Shown: one piece after another, positions 34,136-46,079 of the stretch
Position numbering within the stretch: the first letter of the stretch is position 1
Layout: every line of letters starts with the position of its first letter
From: Isoetes taiwanensis
Taxonomy: Eukaryota; Streptophyta; Lycopodiopsida; Isoetales; Isoetaceae
Direction of reading: 5' to 3'
Assembly (NCBI GenBank): GCA_021234155.1
Contig: JAJEKV010000014.1
Coordinates: 21,963,513 to 22,027,512, forward strand
DNA length: 64,000 nt
Notes under the pieces: model-generated
What the model saw: the letters and a program-made list of their open reading frames with translations, nothing else
What the model was told of the DNA's origin: nothing
The model's database searches: none
Program-made: the position numbers and the translations under genes

Positions 34136-34496
34136 TGGAAGACAACTCTGCGAAAAGATTTAGCTGTGTTTACATAAAGCTGCTCCAAATGAGTAAGCTG
34201 ATTCACCTGCTAGCCATGGCATGTTTCCAACCAAATCATGTACAGCGTCTAACTGCCCTGCACGTCCAAGCATATCATCCTCACTCAACAAATTCCCAGC
34301 TCCATGGACGTGTATATTCCTTCCTAATTTTGTCCACTGTTTTCTCGGACTTCACTCGCTCCAGAAGAAATTTCCAAACAGGTAGCATGTTACCTCTGCA
34401 GATCTTCTTCAGGACTTCAGCTGATGGAAGAGAGCGGTCTGTAGAAGAATATTGAGACGGCGATATGTAGCCCATTTCCTGCTGAAGCCATTCCAG
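34136..34496 (-). pseudogene. AUG5: AUGMIN subunit 5 (AUG5/HAUS5-like) first-exon fragment
   Basis: Augmin recruits gamma-tubulin to microtubules for branching nucleation; plants have eight subunits. The minus strand encodes LEWLQQEMGYISPSQYSS, then LPSAEVLKKICRGN, MLPVWKFLLERV and KSEKTVDKIRK, which match the N-terminus of plant AUG5 closely. Just after this a 4-bp duplication (ggaa in aggaaggaatata) shifts the frame; the original frame then continues toward about 34136. The fragment starts abruptly at 34496 without the usual initiator region. It lies directly upstream of RFC1 pieces in the same orientation. These two genes are unrelated, which points to capture rather than an inherited neighbourhood. 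Confidence 0.72.
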
Positions 34497-34499
34497 ATA

Positions 34500-34794
34500 C
34501 TAAATCCCACACTCTTATGCCTGGTTGCCCAGAGCAGGCCTCTCCGGTTAGCCGGTTTCAAGAGTGGCTGCCCAACAACGAAAACGACCGAGCATTTACA
34601 GCCAATAAGGGGTTTTTAGCAGTCATAGGCATATTTCAAGCATATACTGGCATATACCTATAATATGCCATAAACCCACATAAACAAGGGTTTGCCCCCC
34701 TAAGGGCAACCCAAAAAGAGTCTATAGATGTCTTAATCTTAATAGAACCCCTAAGCCACATATACATGCACTTGTAATTGCACTTAGAATTGCA
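34500..34794. other. Short gene-free stretch
   Basis: No motif-bearing frame. It contains ccggttagccgg, a short palindrome near 34546. Confidence 0.35.
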
Positions 34795-35190
34795 CTTGTA
34801 ATGTTGGGGCAATTGTAATATTGGGGGCAATGTTCCTCAAAGGGCATTGGATCAAAAAACTCCATACACAATGCATAGTCATGTTAAAAGAAATAGACAC
34901 AATTGTAACTCCAAATAGTTTTGCATTTGAACTAGCAGTTTCGAACCCCTAAGTCTATACATGTGTTACCTACATGCTTATGAAGTTGCATAATAAAAAA
35001 AAACTTGTAATTGCACTTGTAATGTTGGGGCAATGTTCTTCAATGGGGTTCGAGGGGGCATTGGGATCAAACAACTACTCCATACACAATGTTGGGGCAA
35101 TTGTAATACACAATATTGGGACAATTGTAATGTTGGGGACAATGTTCTTCAGAGGGCGTTGGATCAAACAACTCCATACACAACATTTAG
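34795..35190. repeat. Irregular repeats: aatgttggggcaa / ggatcaaacaactccatacacaa
   Basis: Three diverged units (about 34800-34880, 35020-35095 and 35125-35185) share ttggggcaatgttc, ttggatcaaa-aactcc and atacacaa. No coding role. Confidence 0.7.
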
Positions 35191-36148
35191 ATCATTTCAG
35201 CTTCACATGGGATTGCATTATCAAATATTGGACGTTAATAATGGGTTCAGCCGATGCGATAAATTTCTTGTATAAGTCTGAATTATTAGGGTACTTCTTT
35301 TCCCAACTCATTAAATTTCTATAAGTTAATCTTGGCCATTCACGTGGTTGGTTGTATGCGTAATCATTGGTCCATTTTTACTAATGTCTTTTTGTTTGAT
35401 GTGAGGTTGCTTTCCGCTTGGAAAACCAATTTTGAAGTCCAGTTTTGAGTCTCGTGTCTAATTGCACCTATGTCTCCATGTAAATGCATGTCTATCATGG
35501 GTTTGCACCTTGACACCAATTATTGCTTTAACCAATCTAAGAGCATGGAATCAACGTCCTTGATTTTTGCATTCCATATAAATAGAAAAAGTTCATATAT
35601 GGCAGCATCAATGAAAATTTCAACTTGCGGTCATGATCTCTGCAAATCTATAAGAGGAAGAGTAAATTTTTATCTTGGAAGTTAGCACGAAAGTTGATTC
35701 TCAAGGTTAATTGAAGTAAGGCATTTAGCCTAGGAATTAGCTATGTACCTATCCAAGGTTGTCTACTTGCCTCCATGAAGGGTAAAAACAGATATCTACA
35801 TCAAAGTCAACCAAGATGCCAAAAGTGCAGACCATGTCCACCTGTACTTGCATTGCGACAAGCGCATCTTTTCACTAAAAGCAAATGTCAAGGTTGAATA
35901 TTTGTGGTTCAAGGAGCTTGAAGCCCATCAATCCATTCTTGATTCAGGCATATCTTGTCTAGTACAATCCAAAACAAGCCTCTGCCATGGAATAACATAT
36001 ATCATCTGCAAGACATGGATGGTCTGAAACAAGTCTCCACCATGTAATAATATATACCCTTTTACAAACCATAGAATGACCATGAATGATAACCCAGAAG
36101 CATATATACTGCACCAATTAACACCTAATCGTAGGATGCGATAACATA
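35191..36148. other. Gene-free stretch
   Basis: A+T-rich DNA with short frames only; nothing recognised. Confidence 0.4.
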
Positions 36149-36400
36149 TTAAAGGAACTCAACTTCACCATCATGTCCCACAAAGTAATCATCTCCATCT
36201 AAGGCTAAAATTTCACTTGAAAGAGTGGTCGTTCTCCACTTTGCTAGAAACAAGTTTTCAATTGCTGCCATCAAGTCTCCATTATTGTAGAGCAGTTTCT
36301 CCATAACTAAATCGTGGGGCATATCTATAGATGTCATGGGGTGCATATCAAGATATTGTGCCCGGCAATTTCGTTCCAACAAAAGGCTAGGGGAATCCCC
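36149..36400 (-). other. Possible exon, unidentified
   Basis: After a possible acceptor (cgacttgcag) the minus strand encodes SLLLERNCRAQYLDMHPM, then VMEKLLYNNGDLMAAIENLF, and an acidic end (ALDGDDYFVG) to a stop at 36149. LLYNNGDLMAAIENLF has a UBA-like look (LxxxxGxxxxAxxxLF), but this is weak. It could be a downstream gene or another fragment. It is 470 bp past the WRKY stop. Confidence 0.28.
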
Positions 36401-36872
36401 TGCAAGTCGTTTAATACCTCCAAATTTCTTTCTGACGCTATTCCGAAGCTAAACTACCATCAGAAGTAATTTTGAATTCTTTCAATTCTATTGTCGATTC
36501 TTAATTACCACGCATCAATGGTAGAGACTCACACCTAATGCTTCTAGTATTCTGGTCATCAACAATGTCTTGATGGCAGACAAAAAAATCTACTCTGTTT
36601 CTATATTGAGATCATGGTAGGTCAATGGGATGGTGCCAATGTGGTAAAACATATAGATTTGCTGTTTCTATTTAGTTTTGTAATATTGAAAACTTACAAG
36701 AATGGTATTATATGCAAAAGAACGTCACCAAAATGAGCTTTCAGTTCAATGGCCAGCAGGAGGCCATTTCTTCACAAGAGTAAAGGTGCTTACTATCAAT
36801 CGGACGGCCCAGGATGATTACTTCAGTCCTCCTTGAGCAATCTCGGCCGTTGGAGGAACACACTGCAGTTAC

Positions 36873-38589
36873 CTAAAACAGCGTCCAGCTCTCCAAAATG
36901 GACGGATCCTGGCCTTCTGAGCTCAAGCAATCCAGCAGTAGAACTTGCAGATCCGACGAACTAATTCCTGTTTGATCTATTCGGGCTTCCTCAGTTTTAG
37001 CAGATTCTTCAAGCCAGGATGGCATTATCCATTGCGTTTCTGTTTCTAGGGTTGAGTATAATGCATTGGCAGATTGCACAGACTTGGGCGATTCAATAGA
37101 TGAGCATCCTGTCACTTCCGACTCTCCTAAATTTTCCATGGCAGGTACCTTTTGGGATGCAATTTTTTGGCTTAAAGATGAAGATCCGAGCTGTTTTTCT
37201 TTGGTTCCTGTCCTGTTCTTGGAAAACAGGATTCTAGATTCTTGCTTAACGGATATAGTTGGACCAGAAGATCCCACCTGCAGGTTGCCGTCGCTGTTGA
37301 TGGTTAGGCAAGCAGAGTTGTGATGGAAACTCTGTATTGTGGGGCATGATTGGCGCTGTCTGGATGTATTTCTCATTTGGGCCTGGCTGCAGATATGCCT
37401 TCCTTTATACAATACCTTGAATACAAGAGGATCATCATCGGATTTCTGAACATGTTTTACTGCTCTGCATCCAGTTTCTGCTCTAAAGCTGCATCTGTAG
37501 TAGCTTCTGTCAGACATAGCATTAACATGGTCAGAACAGAGCACAGTATGGTTTAGAAAATATAGAAATATAGAACTTGCCTTGGATGTTTTGATCCGAG
37601 AATATCCTTTTGGCCATATTTTCTCCAGCTATATCCGTCGTCAGGATGGGGGTCCATTTCTTGCAGCTCCGAGTTGAAGAATTTTCTGCAAAGTCGCCAT
37701 ATATAGTAATTCAGAAATAGACATGCAAAGACTTGTCAAAGGGCATTCAGACATAGAGGAAAGGTAAGGTAAATGCGCTTAGAATTTCATGAGAACGTCA
37801 TTAGAGAACATAGAAATTAGATAATAGATCTTGGTTTACATATGCTGAAAAACTAGTAGCCTCAGATAGTTTGATAGATAGACTGACTCATAACAGAGTG
37901 CTCTGAATTTCTGCAAACTTGATCTGTTCTTGCTTCTTGAAGCGCATATAGAGATGCAGATAATACTTAGATTTCTAACTCCTTTAACAAATCAAAAGTG
38001 TGACTTGCAGCCTTTTATTTCTATAGAAAAGATATGGTTAAGAACCTCTGTTTGATGAACAGAATGATGATAAGGAAAAGGAAGGCATTACACAATACTA
38101 TTACAGCTATCAAGAATTGCAAACTATTAACATGTCTTACCTTTTTTTGTTGGCACAGGGCTCTATACATTCTGGTGAATCTTCTTCAAGAAAATCAACA
38201 GATCCCTGGTGATCAGTTGCGCAGTCTGGGGCCATCTTAAGCTCATTCTGTCCTGATTTAATCCTCTCAAGTGTGTCTGCTTTAGGATGATGGCTGCAAC
38301 TTAGGGCTGCAGTTTCATTGGAACAAAGTGGTGCCCCTTTGGAGGAGATGGCCTGGAGATGGCCTATTAAGCCACTAAAAGTGGAGACAATTGCCACAGC
38401 AGCAGCCATGAGGTTTTGCCTCATGCCTGATGGATCTGCAGCATCTGGCTGAAGCAAAAAGCCGGGCGGCGCCTTTTGAAGTTCCTCATCAAAGTGCATC
38501 ATCAAGTGGCATCCATCTCTGATCTCTTTTCTCACAGCCTCAACATCCTTTACCAAAGTAAGTGCTTCCATCTCTTCTTCCTCCAGCAT
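36873..38589 (-). CDS. Group III WRKY transcription factor, 3 exons, 395 aa
   Basis: WRKY proteins bind W-boxes (TTGACC/T) in the nucleus, often in defence and senescence. Exon 1 is 38589-38141, exon 2 is 37685-37581 and exon 3 is 37506-36873. The 455-bp GT-AG intron and the 74-bp intron keep phase throughout. Exon 1 has an acidic start (MLEEEEMEALTLVKDVEAVR). Exon 2 has DPHPDDGYSWRKYGQKDILG. Exon 3 supplies YYRCSF, GC, and GRHIC. The zinc ligands fit C-X7-C-X23-H-X-C, the group III type, at about residues 190, 198, 222 and 224, with WRKYGQK at 170-176. KKRK spans the exon 1/2 joint as a likely nuclear signal. The second intron lies at the conserved PR position but starts AG|GCAAGT, a GC-AG intron. 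I take the first ATG (38589); an upstream extension would need a TTG. Looks intact. Confidence 0.9.
37507..37580 (-). other. 74-bp GC-AG intron in the WRKY domain
   Basis: On the minus strand exon 2 ends ...CATCCAAG and the intron begins GCAAGTTC, ending ...TCTGACAG before AAGCTACTAC. Only this placement keeps PR-SYYRC in phase. No GT is available at the position without losing phase. Confidence 0.85.
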
Positions 38590-38825
38590 GTTATAGAAAA
38601 CTAAAATCGCTCCTCTAGGTGCAAACAAGGCGGACAGAGGGACTCCCTAAGCCATGTTATGAAAAAAAAAAGCCTGATAAGCAAAACTTTTTGCTGGTTC
38701 TATCTTCTTTTCTACCTTTACTCAAGAAGCATGCCACCTTTCCTTCCTTAGATGTTTCTCTTGCATGAACCTGGCTGCAAAAGGAAATTTGCTGCAAGCT
38801 TCCTGCATTTGGCCTCTTTTGGGTG

Positions 38826-39021
38826 GTTGACTTGGGTATAGTCAATGACCTGTCCACCCCATGACTTTTTTTTTCACAATTTATTGCTTCTTTGTTGACA
38901 CCTACGTATGTTGGTTGGTCTGCATTTATTCTTGGCCCCCATTAATCATAGGGCCCTGGCCCTTTGCTCCTACCTATATTTTTTGGCCATGTTCATGTTT
39001 TGTCTAACTTGGCCTTTGACT
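38826..39021. promoter_or_regulatory. Three W-box cores upstream of the WRKY gene
   Basis: TTGACT occurs at 38827-38832 (plus), 38840-38845 (minus, forming an inverted pair 7 bp apart) and 39016-39021 (plus). They lie about 240-430 bp upstream of the WRKY start. W-boxes in WRKY promoters are typical of auto- and cross-regulation, but the core is short and chance occurrence is possible. Confidence 0.4.
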
Positions 39022-39512
39022 TTGCCCACCATGAACTAATACAACAGGGACATGTAGAAGATTAGGTTGGTATTAAGACAACCTCAAGTCTAAAGGTGGG
39101 ACCAGGATATTAGCGTGCCGTAGTGTATAAGGTCCCATGGGCACATTTGTTGGTTCTATCCTTTCAACTCGTGTTTATAGTTGTTGCGCACCACTTGGAA
39201 TTGGACTTTTGTGGATGTTAAAATTGACCTCACAAAAAATAAAAATGATGATGATGGTGGTGATGATGAAAATATACGTCATAAATAAATTATATTTTAT
39301 CTCTTCTTTGTCATCATATTGTTACGTCCTTCGCATCAAACCCAAGTGGGAGACGCATTCAGCCACCAATATTGAACCTAAGTCATATGTAAACATTCTT
39401 GGCAGGTTGATTCTTATGCCACTCTATGACTAGTTGAATAATTTGTTATCTGTTGTTATAAAGCAAGGTGCAAAGCATTGGGGATTGCCCTAATTATTAT
39501 TTATTATCACTT
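39022..39512. other. Gene-free stretch
   Basis: No motif-bearing frame; a GAT/GGT-rich run lies near 39245-39270. Confidence 0.4.
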
Positions 39513-39514
39513 TT

Positions 39515-39600
39515 AATAGATAGATAAGGTTTTTAACGTCCACGAAGATCAAATTGGCCATGGAACTCAAACAAGAAAGGGCATATTTTTATCAATAATA
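39515..39600 (-). repeat. Retroposon 3' end with short (TCTA)n tail, minus strand
   Basis: On the minus strand catggccaatttgatcttc is followed by gtggacgttaaaaacc and ttatctatctatt. It is the same terminal signature as at 2.8 and 28.2 kb. Confidence 0.6.
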
Positions 39601-40358
39601 TATAAACAGTTATGGGTTGAAATCTAAGTCTCGCTTAATCCATCTTATATATTATCAATCCACACTGTTCGATGTTATTATCGGAAGAGGACCTTCATGT
39701 TTGATTTGTTATTTGGTGTTCTTCTCACAACTTTATACGTATTATGTGGCGAGTTTGGTGTGTGTCTATAGCAAGTCTCATGAGAATAACATACATCTCA
39801 AACCTAAAAAGATATAACCATATATACATAAATCGGTGCCATCATTGGTTCTAAACCCCACCTCTCCAACTAGAGATTGCAATCAATATAATGGAAAACA
39901 TATTCTTTGTGCAGACACAACAAATTTGAGTTAATTGCATGTCTACATTTGATTGACCCTTTCAATTAAATATCTTGGCTGTCGAAGAAGAGGATTAATG
40001 AACTACTTATAGTATGTTTTTTTTTCACTCAGGGACACGCCACTCCCAATCACGTGCTCTTATACCCAAGCCATAATATCTCCATGTCGGATAAACAAAT
40101 TGTTGCTATCCAATCCCCATTTTCTCATCAAAGTCTCCATGTCAGTATACCATCCTCTATGTCTAGTTGCATCCATGGAAATTCTAGGCAAGCATTCTTC
40201 ATACATATCCATTTGAAAATATATTCAAGGGTTTTGCACAAAGCCTCTACTTATAGTGGCATGATGTCACATTCCACCAGCATCATATCTTAAGGAGTTT
40301 GTGCTTTAACTCCTAATTTTGTTTTGGAAAATTTCTTATAAAACTTTTCTACATTTTT
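39601..40358. other. Gene-free stretch
   Basis: Short frames only; nothing recognised. Confidence 0.4.
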
Positions 40359-41650
40359 TCAAGTCTGGCTAAGCCAGGCGTCCACACCTCGCAGTTGTAC
40401 AAGTACTTTATATAACCGTTTCTTTAACTCAGAATTCCAAATATCAGCATTTACACTCCCGCATTGCATGCTATATATAGCCTTTATGTCCACATGTTCT
40501 CCTCTATATAGAAACTTAAGATATCTATCCTTAAGTGCCCCAAAGACCAGCAGTTTACTTTTAGCCAACTTCACCCTATTTGTGTGCAATGCTTGTGAAC
40601 ACAAAGTGATAAAATGATGAGTTGTTAATTTATCAGGCCTAAAGCCTGCTTGTCCTATTGCCTTGGCATTATACTCTTTGGCCCACCCGCTAATTTTTCT
40701 ACTTACCATGGTACAAAAAGTTTCGCAACAAGGTTGCTAATCATTATCATTTTGTAATTGTATGGATCTTTTTCATCTCCTGCTTTATGTAAGGGGATAA
40801 CCCTGTTCACCTACCAAATAAGTGGAAAGCCATCTCTCAAAACTTCATTCATTAATTTCCAAAGAACCCCATGATTTTTTGAACCTGCCCATTTAAACAT
40901 CTCAGCTACTAACCCTATCATGTCTGCAGCCTCTCCATTTGACAATGCTCGTGGACCTCCCTGTATATCTTCTAGCATGAACTTCCATTCACCCTTATTC
41001 ATATAATGCGCAGACATATTGTATTCTATACCTGGAACATGATACAAACTATGAATATATTCTAACAATCATTTCTTTTTCAACACAACAAATTGTTCTA
41101 ATTTTAATTTGATTATATTCCAAAACTTCTGGGGCTCCTCAAGCAGTTCATCAATCATTTGCAAATGCATTATATATATAAATTTCATCTTCTTTGATTT
41201 CACAATCTTCATGTATTTCTGCTTAACCGACTTTTTTCGATCCCCCTTGGCATCAAACCAATTGTTATATGCCTTCATCTTTTCTTTAAGATACATAGCA
41301 CTTTTTAGCAGCTTCTAGTATTAATGCACTAACTATTCTATTCTTATCAGACCAGATCATTTGTGATGCTTGCAATTTGCACAGTAATGTATATTTATCA
41401 GTCTTATAAAAACCCATAATAATCCTTGGGCTATCATTAGCAACTTCCTTAAAAACCTCATATCTGCCAACGCTTAATGAAATAAAAACTAGGACATGAT
41501 CAGACTCAGGTATGTCATCACCAATCTCAAAACTTACAATCTGGTCCACAAGCAACGATTTTGCTATCACTAGGTCAACTATACTAGCATCTCTACATGT
41601 GAGCTTCCCTATATTTGGATACATATTTACACCATTTGGTCTGAGCTACT
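40359..41650 (-). mobile_element. Jockey-like non-LTR retrotransposon remnant (endonuclease end and RT start), minus strand
   Basis: In minus-strand order: the end of an apurinic-type endonuclease (RDASIVDLVIAKSLL, then GDDIPESDHVLVFISL, 41624-41286), a linker (41296-41069), and the RT start. The RT start has ALSNGEAADMIGLVAEMFKW and VLRDGFPLIW (41068-40811), then AIGQAGFRPDKLTTHHFITL (40709-40359). IPESDH is the conserved endonuclease C-terminal motif and QAGFRPxxxTxxH is an RT motif of jockey/CR1-like elements. Frames are broken, and the RT catalytic core and 3' end are missing. This lineage differs from the zf-RVT LINEs in the window. Confidence 0.85.
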
Positions 41651-43369
41651 TAGTTGAGAGTTTGCTACTCATATGAGCGAAGTACTGAAGTAGGATTTAA
41701 CACTAGAGTGGTTAGGTGATGGACCAGAAATAGTCCATTTGAAGTGTTCACTCTAAAATTCATATAAAATCAATGGTACAAAATCTATTCGAACCCTTCC
41801 TAGGAGTTCGTATGTGGCAGTCATGGTCCACTAGAAAAATACCTAAAAATATATATACCTCCATTCTTGTAAGTTATGCTCTAGCAAACTCAGGGGGGTC
41901 AAGTACCAAAAGCTTCATGTTTACATAAAGTCAAACTGTCTCAATAAAATGATTTTTTCAAATTTTTTGATTACCATGATATTTTTCTACACGAGATAGG
42001 GAAAACAAAACAAAAACCCACATGTCAATCTGAAGTCTGTGAAGAAAGATAGGGCCATTCAAATATGACAGGGTGAAAACTGCTTTCTGCCTCCTCAGAA
42101 CCAATTATGGTTCCCAGAAGGCAGTTGTAGATTAAATACAACAACTTTCACAAGGAAATGCATTTTGAGCTAACATTTGATATATAAGCAATTGACAAGT
42201 TCCTCCATCCCATAAAAATGTTGGTTGGCCTTGGATTTGATGTTTGGATTTTCATATTTGATCTCAATTTTAGGTAACTTGTAATAATGATTAATATTTC
42301 CCCATATAGAGCAAAACTTACTCTATGATGTCCTCTAAAAAATCATAGTATGAAAGTTTAAAATGATATGAAGCCAATGCAAAAACAAGCTCATTAAAAA
42401 CACAAAAAACATGGTCACAAGAAATCAAAAAAAGTTTCTGTACCTGAGACCATTATTGGTCCATAGGTCCATTTAAAATTAATAACTTTCTTATGTTAAT
42501 TGACCTCAAGTTGAATTTTGAGATATGAATAGCTTCTCATTTACTTTAATAATGAAAATATTTGTTGATCATAACCTTGAGATTTGGATTAAACTTTATG
42601 GCATTAAATTCAAATATGTCTTCTATGTTTATTCTAGATTTACGCCTCGAGATGTGACTTTGAAAAATCGCATTCTCAAAATGTCCCATGTCATAAAATC
42701 AATGCAAAAAACTTCAAAGAAAAATATGGAAGTTTATGACTATAAAAAGTCAAGTTAGACTATTACGTGCAGTTCCACTTGCAGACCATTATTGGTCTAT
42801 AGGACTGAAAGTTTAAAAATTAATAGAGACAACATCTTAATCAATTTTGATCTCAACTTTAGAATATAGTTTATGCATACAATTCTCTATAAGATAAAAT
42901 TAATTGGTTAGACGAGCTTGCATAATTTGAGGGCAATGTTTAAGCACAAACAACTGTGAATTTATGGGGTACTTATTCGCCAATTGAATCTACATGGACT
43001 TCCACTCACACCTTTCAAAAATTATGTTATTAAAGGTAAGAAACCATGGTATCATTATGAGGACAAAATAGATAAGACTAGTGAGAGATATATGCTCTAT
43101 ACACTTGGTCTAGTTATGGACCATAAATGGTTCATGCTTAATTATATTTGTATCTTTAAAATAATACGTTATTTCGATATGAAAATAGAGAGTTATATTG
43201 CAAAGGAAGGCCCGCATTCATGAAAAATATAGTGTACATGAAGATGACCTACTTGTAACATTATCCTACTAAAACTCTAATGATTTGTAGCAGCAATGGA
43301 TATACCAGTTTTATACTAGTAAGAAATAACCATGTTTCTCTGTATCTTTTTGCAAGAAAGCCACACAAC
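41651..43369. other. Gene-free stretch with recurring GGACCATTATTGGTCC-like words
   Basis: A+T-rich DNA. Imperfect palindromes of the type ggacca-N-tggtcc recur at about 41722, 42448, 42783, 43118 and, past the next LINE, 45592. No protein family recognised. Confidence 0.4.
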
Positions 43370-44661
43370 CTACATAAAGGACCTATATATTTGCAGAGTA
43401 AGGTTATGATCTCAAAATTCATTTGGCGGCTTCTCGTAGGTAAGGATGATTCTCCTGGGTTACGGCTTATTGCACAGGCTCTTACCTACTGTATCCCTTT
43501 TGGTAAAGTCACACTCAAACCTGTTCTTCCATGGAGTTTATTTTATGAGTTGCGGCCTTATCATAATGCTTCTCCATTCTTAAAGGGATTGTTAGATTCC
43601 TGGCACACAGTCAAAACTTTATTTCACATCAGTCCAACTGCTTGTATGCGGTTATTTGCACCTTGTTGATGGATCCCTCGGTAGACAATCAACCACTTTG
43701 CTTTACAATGCACCCATTGACTCAAAGGCGTTGGAAAAGTCTTTGGAATCTTAACTATTGCAGCATGGTATGACTCGAGCCGATTCTTTGACATGGGAGG
43801 CTTTTCGATTAAAGTTTCTATTGGGGCGATGGGATAGAGTTCTTTGGCAAAAAAGTTGCTGATTTTCTACACCTATTACGCCACACCAAGAAGATATTTT
43901 GGTATGGGTTTGTCATGAAGAAATTAAGGAGTGCAAACTTGTGAACTCTATGTATCGGTTGTTGCTTGATCTTGATGTTCTTCCTCCGATCTAATAAGTG
44001 GTCTCTTCAACTTCCTCCTCTTCAATGGCGAAAGGTGTGGTCTTGGGCATGGGACAAGCTACTTCATCCTAAAGTGGCGCGTTCTTTGGTGGCGATTCTT
44101 CATAGGTGTCTGCGGGTTAATGTGCTTGTCCATAAGTTTAACCCTAGAATATCAAATCGATTATCCGGTATGCAAGCGTGGATCACGAGACCATTGAGCA
44201 TTGCTTTTTCATGTGTGAACACCTTAGGCAGTATGGGGTTTGGTTGTTTTCCCTTTTTCGGGTTTCACTAACAAGTCAACAAGCGCTTTTGGCAATTTAC
44301 CCAAGTACACAGACGAGAGTTACAAGGCGGGGCTTTTCATCTAGCAGCAGGATGGTTGCTTTGGACTATCTGGAAAAGACGAAGATTGGTAATCTTCAAA
44401 GGTCTGGATGTGGCAGATAATCGTGTTCTCCAAGAAGCTCAAGGTTACATTGTAAAGTCGTATCATTGTTCTTCACTTGCCCCTCGCAAGAGGCGATTGA
44501 TTTTTGAGGAGTTTTTGGATGTGCACTCTTATGCTTAGGCAGGTTGCTTCACTCGGTGGGTCTCCGCTTATCCGCTGAGATTTTATTCCTGTCTCTGCAT
44601 TTATACTTGTATTTGACTCTTTCATTGAATAAAGTCTGACGTCCTTCAACAAAAAAAAAAT
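43370..44661 (+). mobile_element. L1-like LINE 3' end (zf-RVT domain, poly-A), plus strand
   Basis: Plus-strand frames encode LQSKVMISKFIWRLL, the HNASPFLKGLL block and WDKLLHPKVA with HRCLRVNVLVHKF. After frame changes DHETIEHCFFMCEHL and LTSQQALLAIYPS follow. These match the minus-strand copy at 9.1-11.07 kb block by block. Following 3' untranslated sequence (ttgaataaagtctgacgtcc) it ends in A10 at about 44651-44661. It is 5'-truncated, as is usual for LINE insertions, and inactive. Confidence 0.85.
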
Positions 44662-45599
44662 ATGTCCCTTGTCATATTTTGAACCATTTAAAAGGCTTAT
44701 TTGAAGAAATATAGCATGTTCTCTACAAAGCTGAGAAAGACACATCAAAGATAATACGATTTAATTTTTTATTCTTATACTTAAACTTCACGATCTTCAC
44801 TTTCATTCATCAATAAATATCACTAGCTAGTAAGTGATGAGTTTTTAGCCTATAATTTTGGAATTAACTCAAATCTTTAACCTCTAATGTGTTAATCCTA
44901 TGGTTGTACATCATTTTTAAATCTAGTTAATTGCATGGTTAAACCCTAATTACACTATATGCAAGTTGATAGAGTAATTTTCTATGTAGATATAAGAAAA
45001 ATGCAATATTTGTTACCCTCCTAATACTTACAGGTGGTGATTTTGGAGCATTTTGACATAAAATTTTGTCCTAAATTTTGTATAGGAAATTCTCTTTTAG
45101 ATTTTGAAGTTGATATAACTTATGAAAACTCCAAAAAAACATAAGATTGTACTTCATATAGTTACGAAACCATGGCCACAAGAATTAAGCCAAAACTTGT
45201 AATAATAAGAGAGAAATAATTCATAAACCGCAAGCAGCATTTTTGAACAAAATAGAGTTTGCCGGCTTCCACGGATGTTAGATGATAGTAACCAAAACTG
45301 AAAACATACAAATCAATGTGTTCTATCATAAATAGACAAATACTTCCAATTTTAGCAAGATTTAGGTCTGTTTATGCTAGAAAAACCCAAGAATGCAGTT
45401 CTGGACTGTTGCAGAAACTGTCAAATTCTCTAATATTTGAACAATCACTACAACATATAGGGAAGTTCATTGGTCTTGAAATTCTCAAAAGTCATTAAGA
45501 ATCAAGTAAAGATTGATATAGTGGCAATATATCGCGAAATTGAAATTTCTATTCTCAGATATACTGGTTTAAGTGGCAGTGGATCAACTGGACCAATTC
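44662..45599. other. Gene-free stretch
   Basis: A+T-rich with short frames; no family recognised. Confidence 0.4.
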
Positions 45600-46075
45600 T
45601 GGTCCACGGACCAGGAATAAATCCCGGGACCACTCTAGTGTTAAGAAAGGTAATGCACAAAGCTCCGTTTCTTGCATTGTCCATTATTGATGAAGAATAT
45701 GTGGCACGAGATAATACTCCATGGGTATGTATACATGTATATTCTACATGTATTTACATTGCCCAAGGATTCAACTGCAGCAACTATGTATGAAGAGGTT
45801 TTACAAAGTCTGCAAAGTGTGGCTGGTTTCAACAAGTTTGATTGCCACAAGTTTTTGTGCTTTGGTGCAGATGGAGCTAATATAATGGTTGGTTGTAAAG
45901 GAGGTCTTGGGATAAGGCTTCTCACATGTTTTTTAGTAAGAGTCTGAAGAGAGCAAAGTATTTCTCTATCTGCTTTATTGTCTTGACAGAAGGTAGGAAG
46001 CTGCTTAAAGACGTTGATACTAGATGGATTTCTATTCATGGACTTGCATAAAAGTTAAGAGATGAATATGTAGCA
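45600..46075 (+). pseudogene. hAT-like (ZNF862/DUF4371-type) transposase fragment
   Basis: Plus-strand frames encode APFLALSIIDEEYVARDNTPW and VCIHVY, then EEVLQSLQSVAGFN with FLCFGADGANIMVGCKGGLG, and then LLKDVDTRWISIHGLA followed by KLRDEY. FGADGxxxMxGxxxGL and DxRWxSxH are hallmarks of hAT-type transposases related to ZNF862-like proteins, which are often annotated as zinc-finger genes in plants and animals. There are several frame changes and one stop. The match ends at EYVAP where SINE-like repeat sequence begins, so a later insertion interrupts it. Confidence 0.6.
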
Positions 46076-46079
46076 CCCA

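Noticed and set aside
38590-38628. WRKY protein extended upstream by 13 residues
   Set aside because: The extension would start at a TTG; the first ATG in frame is at 38589.
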